Source of the DNA: Streptomyces marianii
GTDB taxonomy: Bacteria > Actinomycetota > Actinomycetes > Streptomycetales > Streptomycetaceae
Assembly (NCBI RefSeq): GCF_005795905.1
Contig: NZ_VAWE01000003.1
Coordinates: 1-64,000 of the forward strand
Reading direction: 5' to 3'
Length of the DNA: 64,000 nucleotides
In this document: positions 59,731 to 64,000 of the stretch, piece after piece
Position numbering within the stretch: the stretch's first letter is position 1
Layout of the letters: every line of letters begins with the position of its first letter
Made by a program: the position numbers and the translations under genes
The notes under the pieces: generated by a model
Database searches by the model: none
Seen by the model: the letters and a program-made list of their open reading frames with translations, nothing else
Told to the model about the DNA's origin: nothing

Positions 59731-61728
59731 CCTGCGTTCCGCGTAATTCGGGGGTTCTGGAGTTCCTACCGGGCTGAAGGTGCAGGTCAGCGGGCTGGAG
59801 GCTGGTGACGCGGGCAGATTCGCCTAGAGACGCGATTCTGCGGATTCGCCTGCGCTGACCTCGAGTTGCTCCGTAGGGTCTGGAGTCGTGTATGTGAAGA
59901 CGACGAAGCGGGAGAACAAGTCCGGCACGGTCCGGTACCTGCACCTGGCCCACAATGAGTGGGATCCGGTAAAGGGCCGGGCGGTCCCGAAGGTGCTGTT
60001 CACGTTCGGCCGTGAGGACGACCTCGACCGGGACGCAGTGAGGCGCCTGGTCGCGTCTCTATCGAGGCTGCTGGAGCCGGGTGAGGCACTGGCGTCGACG
60101 GCGGCGGGTGACCTGGAGTTCGTCTCGTCGGTCCCGTTCGGCGGCACCTATGTCCTCGATCATCTCTGGCGTCGGCTGAGGATCGACAGGATCGTCGGGC
60201 AGGTCGGGCAGCCCAAACGGGGCCGGCGCCGGGACATGTCGATGACCGAGCGGGTGCTGTTCTCCCTGGTCGCGAACCGGGCCCTGGCGCCGTCGTCCAA
60301 GCTGGCCGCCGCGGACTGGGTCACGCACGACGTGCATGTCGAGGGCCTGCCGGCCATCGACGACGACGCCTGCTACCGGGCGATGGACTGGCTCCACGAG
60401 GTGACCGACGACCTGGAGAAGCGGGTGTTCGACGAGGTCGCGAACCTCCTCAACCTCGAGGTCGACCTGCTGTTCTTCGACACCACCAGCACCTACTTCG
60501 AACTGGAGGAGGCCGACGGACCCGTCGCCCGCGACGACAAGGGCCGCCTCCTGACGGACGACCGCCCACCCGCTGAAGAGGACGGCGAGAGCGCGGATCA
60601 GGCCGGGTTCCGTGCCTTCGGCAAGTCGAAGGACTCCCGCGACGACCTGCCGCAGATCGTGATCGGCATGTCGGTCACCCGGGACGGGATCCCGGTCCGC
60701 TGCTGGTGCTGGCCGAGCAATGCCTCCGACCAGACACTGATCCGCCAGGTCAAGGACGAGATGCGGGACTGGACCCTCAGCAAGATCGTGTGGGTCACCG
60801 ACCGGGGATTCTCCAGCGAACGCAACCGCCGCTACCTCCGCCAGGGCGACAACGCCTACATCGTCGGCGAGAAACTCCGCTCAGGCAGCCCGGAGGTGAA
60901 GGCCGCCCTGTCCCGCCAGGGCCGCTACGGCGAGATCGCCCAGAACATGCGGGTCAAGGAGGTGCGGATCTCCGACACCGAACGGTTCGTGATCTGCCAC
61001 AACCCCGAAGCCGCCACCCGTGACCAGCACATACGCGAACAACTCGTCTCCCAGCTCACGACCCTGATCGAAGACACCGACAAGCTCAGCGACTTCAAGC
61101 GTGGCGAACTCCGCGGCAAGATCGCCGACAAGCCCGGCCTCAACCGCTACCTCCGCACCACCCCGTCCGGCAAGCTCCGCATCGACACCGCGAAGATCAA
61201 GACCGAGGAGAACCTCGACGGCAAGTACCTGCTGCGATGCTCCGACCCGGACCTGTCCGCCGAGGACATCGCACTCGGATACAAGCAGCTCCTCGAAGTC
61301 GAGCGGGGCTGGCGGGACATGAAGCAGATCATCGACCTGCGGCCCGTCTATCACCGGCTCGAGGAACGCATACGCGCACACGTCGTCCTCTGCTGGCTCG
61401 CCCTCCTGTTGATCCGCATCATCGAGACCAGCGCCGACGCGACCTGGACGACCGTCCGCCGCGAGCTCGACCGGCTCCACCTCGGTACGTTCACCGGCCC
61501 TACCGGCCTGTTCCGCCAGGTCACCGCCCTCACCAAGCCCCAGAGGGACCTGCTGGCCAAGCTCAACATCCCCGCACCGAAGCAGATCATCGCGCTCGAA
61601 CCCGCACCCCGCTGACCAGCACGAACACCAGCGCCTAGAGAAACGCCTCTCAGGCGCCCTCACCCATGTCCGCGCAGGTCAGACCCCAGATTCGTGACTC
61701 TAGGACGCTGAATTACGCGGAACGCAGG
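59731..61728 (+). mobile_element. IS1634-like insertion sequence with TIRs and 5-bp target duplication
   Basis: Ends are the inverted repeats CCTGCGTTCCGCGTAATTC at 59731-59749 and its complement at 61710-61728, exact over 19 bp. The direct repeat ATTTT is found at 59726-59730 and 61729-61733. Size 1998 bp with one transposase gene, as expected for IS1634-type elements. The identical ends and clean duplication point to a recent insertion, beside the IS5-like element. Confidence 0.85.
59888..61615 (+). CDS. IS1634-family transposase
   Basis: 575 residues from GTG 59888. DDE catalytic acids are D198 (FFDTTSTYFE), D305 (WVTDRGFSS) and E472 (LLEVERGWRDMKQI). The YREK-like signature around E472 and the long insertion are typical of IS4-superfamily IS1634 transposases. 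Complete, so the element is probably active. Confidence 0.9.
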   Translation: MYVKTTKRENKSGTVRYLHLAHNEWDPVKGRAVPKVLFTFGREDDLDRDAVRRLVASLSRLLEPGEALASTAAGDLEFVSSVPFGGTYVLDHLWRRLRIDRIVGQVGQPKRGRRRDMSMTERVLFSLVANRALAPSSKLAAADWVTHDVHVEGLPAIDDDACYRAMDWLHEVTDDLEKRVFDEVANLLNLEVDLLFFDTTSTYFELEEADGPVARDDKGRLLTDDRPPAEEDGESADQAGFRAFGKSKDSRDDLPQIVIGMSVTRDGIPVRCWCWPSNASDQTLIRQVKDEMRDWTLSKIVWVTDRGFSSERNRRYLRQGDNAYIVGEKLRSGSPEVKAALSRQGRYGEIAQNMRVKEVRISDTERFVICHNPEAATRDQHIREQLVSQLTTLIEDTDKLSDFKRGELRGKIADKPGLNRYLRTTPSGKLRIDTAKIKTEENLDGKYLLRCSDPDLSAEDIALGYKQLLEVERGWRDMKQIIDLRPVYHRLEERIRAHVVLCWLALLLIRIIETSADATWTTVRRELDRLHLGTFTGPTGLFRQVTALTKPQRDLLAKLNIPAPKQIIALEPAPR

Positions 61729-61733
61729 ATTTT

Positions 61734-62273
61734 TGGTCCGCTGGTCCATCCGATGGAACGCCGCAGGTCAGCCATGCGCGCGGAGCGCCACGACAGCTCC
61801 TGCAGGCTCGGCAGGGCGTCGCCGCCGACCCCCGCCCCCCGATCGGTGGACGCAAACCTCCCCCCGTCCGTGGACCGGCTGGTGGACCCACCCAGCACGT
61901 GAGGCATGTCACAATGGACATCAAATCTCAAGAGGTACCGCGAAACCGCTGACACGCGAAAACTCGCAGGACCTGGTCACAGTACCGACAGAGGCGGCCA
62001 TGCGGACGGCACGCGCGACTGCCTGCGGGCCCTCGCCCGCGCGGGCGTGCGGCACGAGGCCCTGGCTGGACGCGGGTCCCGACGGCTACGAGGGCCGTGA
62101 CCACATCGGCGTGCTGCGCCGCGCGGGGGCACCCTGGTTCGCGCGCCCCGGCCCGGAGGACCGGGCGCACACTTAGACGTCCCGCTCCGAACGGAGAGGG
62201 ATCCCGGTCGGCCGCCGGCGTCGACGGCACCGGGACAGGCATCACATCGGCGCACCTGAGAGAGGAGGACACG
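61734..62273. other. Intergenic region between IS and RiPP genes
   Basis: 540 bp. Weak, frame-shifting coding traces around 61.99-62.17 kb (RDCLRALARAGVRHEALA in one frame, DHIGVLRRAGAPWFARPG in another) suggest a decayed gene, but no family is recognised. The RiPP precursor's ribosome site AGGAGG lies at 62263-62268. Confidence 0.4.
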
Positions 62274-62426
62274 ATGCAGAAGGACGTCATCAACAATGAC
62301 CCGCTGGTGGGTGAGGTGGGGAGCCTCTATGGCACGCCCCAGATCATGGTGGGTGAGGCCCGGAGCCTCTATGGCACGCCCCAGATCGCGAAGTTCCGCG
62401 AGGTCGAGGTTTCCGAAGAGGACTGA
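62274..62426 (+). CDS. RiPP precursor peptide with tandem core repeat
   Basis: 50 residues, ATG 62274 with AGGAGG six bases upstream. A short leader (MQKDVINNDPL) is followed by two 14-residue units, VGEVGSLYGTPQIM and VGEARSLYGTPQIA, and an acidic tail (EVEVSEED). The 42-bp DNA units are also nearly identical. The next gene encodes a RiPP maturation radical SAM enzyme. Repeated cores let one precursor yield several products. The LYG tripeptide in each unit is an X-Y-G sequence, the motif used by spliceotide enzymes, though a methyltransferase substrate is the simpler reading. Confidence 0.8.
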   Translation: MQKDVINNDPLVGEVGSLYGTPQIMVGEARSLYGTPQIAKFREVEVSEED

Positions 62427-62581
62427 CCCGGCCCGGCCGGCCCGGCGCACGCCCCGGGCCGGCCGGCACCGACGAAGCCCCGCGTCCGCCCGGCGTGACG
62501 AGCGATCGCCGGGCGGACCGGCCCGGACCCGCCGCCCCAGCACCCAACGTCCCACCGTTCGAGGACCGTCAAGGAGCCGAA

Positions 62582-64000
62582 GTGCGCGTACTGCTGGTCA
62601 ACATGCCCTGGTCCCCCATCGACCTGCCCTCACTCGCCCTCGGCATCCTCAAGCGCAGCATCGACGAGCGGGTCCCGGGAGCCACGGCCGAGGTCCTGCA
62701 CGCCAACCTGGACTTCACCGACTGGATCACCGCCCGCCGGGAGTTCGCCGCCGACGACTACGGGTACTACTCCCTGTCGTCCTACTTCATGGGATGCGGC
62801 GACTGGGTGTTCTCCTCGGCGCTGTACGGCGACCCTTCGTGGCGGGAGGACGAGTTCGCGTCGGTGATGAAGGGCAAGTTGCGCGGGTCGCGGATGCGGA
62901 TGACCCGGGAGCTGCACCGTGAAGTGCCCGCGTTCGTGGAGGAGATCGCCCGGCGCATCGTCGAGCACGCCCCCGACGTCGTCGGCTTCACCTCCACCTT
63001 CCAGCAGAACACCGCGGCCCTCGCGGCCGCCCGCCACGTCAAGCGGCTCGCACCGCACGTCGTCACCGTCATGGGCGGGGCCAACTGCGATGCCGAACAG
63101 GGCGCCGCGGTCCACCGGAACTTCCCGTTCGTGGACCACGTCGTGCGCGGCGAGGGCGAGACCGCGTTCCCGGAACTGGTGAGGGCACTGGCCGAGGGGC
63201 GTACCGATCTCGGCGGCATCCCGGGCCTGTGCCACCGGGCCGCGGACGGCGGCAGCGTCGTCAACCCGATGGCCACCGCGCCACTGCCGCCCGCCCACAT
63301 CCTCCCGCCCGACTACAGCGGCTACTTCGAGTGCCTGGCCGCCTCCGTGGCGCGCAACTGGGTGGAGCCGAAACTGGTCGTCGAAGGCGCCCGCGGCTGC
63401 TGGTGGGGCGAGAAGCACCACTGCACGTTCTGCGGTCTCAACGGTTCCTTCATGCAGTTCCGCAGCAAGAGCCCGGAGGTCTTCTACGAGGAGATCATGG
63501 AACTGGCCCGGCGCCACCGGGTCCTGGACATGTACGTCGTCGACAACATCCTCGACATGGGCTACCTGAGCACCGTACTTCCGCGGATCATCGACAGCGG
63601 CTACGACCTGCGGCTGCACATCGAGATCAAGGCCAATATGCGTCGGACCCAGCTGCGCACCCTGTCCGACGCGGGTCTGATCTACGTCCAGCCCGGTATC
63701 GAGAGCCTCAACAACCGGGTGCTCGACCTGATGGACAAGGGCGTCAGCGGGTGCCAGAACGTGCGCATGCTCCGCGACGGAGCCGAGACGGGCCTGGCGG
63801 TCTCCTGGAACTACCTGCACGGCTTCCCCGGCGAGACCGCGGAGGACTACGAGCCGGTCATCGCGCAGATTCCCGCCCTGGAGCACCTCGACCCGCCGGT
63901 CGACCTGTCCGCCCGGATCGCGATCGAGCGGTTCAGCCCGTACTTCAACCGCCCCGAACTCGGCTTCACCGGGCTGCGCCCCGAGGCGCACTACCGCTTC
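62582..64000 (+). CDS. RiPP maturation B12-dependent radical SAM enzyme, partial at window edge
   Basis: At least 473 residues, GTG 62582 after AAGGAG. N-terminal B12-binding-like domain (VLLVNMPWSPIDLPSLALGI, GFTSTFQQNTAA, VMGGANC), then a radical SAM core with the unusual C273-X7-C281-X2-C284 cluster (GCWWGEKHHCTFCGLNG). That spacing and the GCWWG motif characterise the RiPP maturation radical SAM C-methyltransferase group (rSAM_ocin_1/TIGR03975 as I recall it). Expected reaction: methylation of unactivated carbon in the precursor core. Continues past base 64000. Confidence 0.85.
   Translation, partial: MRVLLVNMPWSPIDLPSLALGILKRSIDERVPGATAEVLHANLDFTDWITARREFAADDYGYYSLSSYFMGCGDWVFSSALYGDPSWREDEFASVMKGKLRGSRMRMTRELHREVPAFVEEIARRIVEHAPDVVGFTSTFQQNTAALAAARHVKRLAPHVVTVMGGANCDAEQGAAVHRNFPFVDHVVRGEGETAFPELVRALAEGRTDLGGIPGLCHRAADGGSVVNPMATAPLPPAHILPPDYSGYFECLAASVARNWVEPKLVVEGARGCWWGEKHHCTFCGLNGSFMQFRSKSPEVFYEEIMELARRHRVLDMYVVDNILDMGYLSTVLPRIIDSGYDLRLHIEIKANMRRTQLRTLSDAGLIYVQPGIESLNNRVLDLMDKGVSGCQNVRMLRDGAETGLAVSWNYLHGFPGETAEDYEPVIAQIPALEHLDPPVDLSARIAIERFSPYFNRPELGFTGLRPEAHYRF

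Noticed and set aside
61713..61955. Minus-strand 80-codon frame abutting the IS1634-like right end
   Set aside because: Considered as a gene interrupted by the IS, but no matching continuation was convincing on the other side of the element.

Overview
The window is high-GC actinobacterial DNA with strongly GC3-biased codons, GTG/ATG starts and GTGA/ATGA/TGATG gene overlaps. Gene content (a SCO6880/VirB4/VirD4 conjugation operon, DUF397, DUF4913 and DUF6415 proteins, plasmid-type ParA with a ribbon-helix-helix partner) points to Streptomyces or a close relative. I infer a large conjugative plasmid or integrative element, possibly linear. No replication gene, relaxase or telomere is visible, so this is inference. 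No tRNA, rRNA or CRISPR array was recognised.

Layout. 1-7.1 kb: rightward type IV secretion operon (broken TrbL/VirB6-like gene, SCO6880-family protein, VirB4-like ATPase, VirD4-like coupling ATPase, DUF4913 protein, DUF6292-like protein). 7.2-17.9 kb: one 3569-residue methylase/SNF2-helicase protein of the DarB anti-restriction type, with a long Pro/Ala/Glu-rich tail containing internal duplications and sliding-clamp-like QLDLF motifs. 17.9-22.7 kb: small plasmid genes, a zeta-toxin-like kinase whose C-terminal region recurs as a separate protein, and an orphan DUF397 protein. 23.0-33.0 kb: a biosynthetic-looking cassette (fatty-acid desaturase, DUF6415 protein, two-TM protein, GntR regulator, DapF-like epimerase, XRE-TPR regulator, radical SAM enzyme, acyl carrier protein, FabV reductase, polyprenyl-synthase homologue). 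33.2-43.8 kb: AlbA_2-domain protein, tyrosine recombinase, several unknowns, and a three-gene operon ending in a DnaQ-type exonuclease. 44.3-45.6 kb: parA and an RHH partner. 46-58 kb: unknown small genes, a defective recombinase homologue, an SH3-domain secreted protein, a non-catalytic-looking Y-family polymerase, Ku, decayed genes, and an RHH/PIN-like toxin-antitoxin candidate. 58.3-61.7 kb: two insertion elements, one with clear inverted repeats and a 5-bp target duplication. 62.2 kb to the edge: a RiPP precursor with a duplicated 14-residue core and a B12/radical SAM maturase that runs off the window.

The most striking feature is a family of 18 dispersed intergenic elements plus one degenerate copy. 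Each is 28 bp with invariant geometry: TTRG-N5-TTRG-N2-CYAA-N5-CYAA (outer words somewhat looser). The four words are conserved while the N5 blocks often do not base-pair, so it looks like a two-fold-symmetric protein site rather than a family of terminators. Two copies lie just upstream of parA-parB. Copies sit mostly just downstream of stop codons, two overlap a TAG stop, and they are absent from the biosynthetic cassette, which is bracketed by two very similar copies. My leading hypothesis is a distributed centromere-like or DNA-organising site read by the plasmid's RHH ParB-like protein.

A second regulatory network is visible: a 13-bp GntR-type operator is shared between the GntR/dapF divergent promoter and the desaturase promoter, linking both arms of the left half of the cassette.
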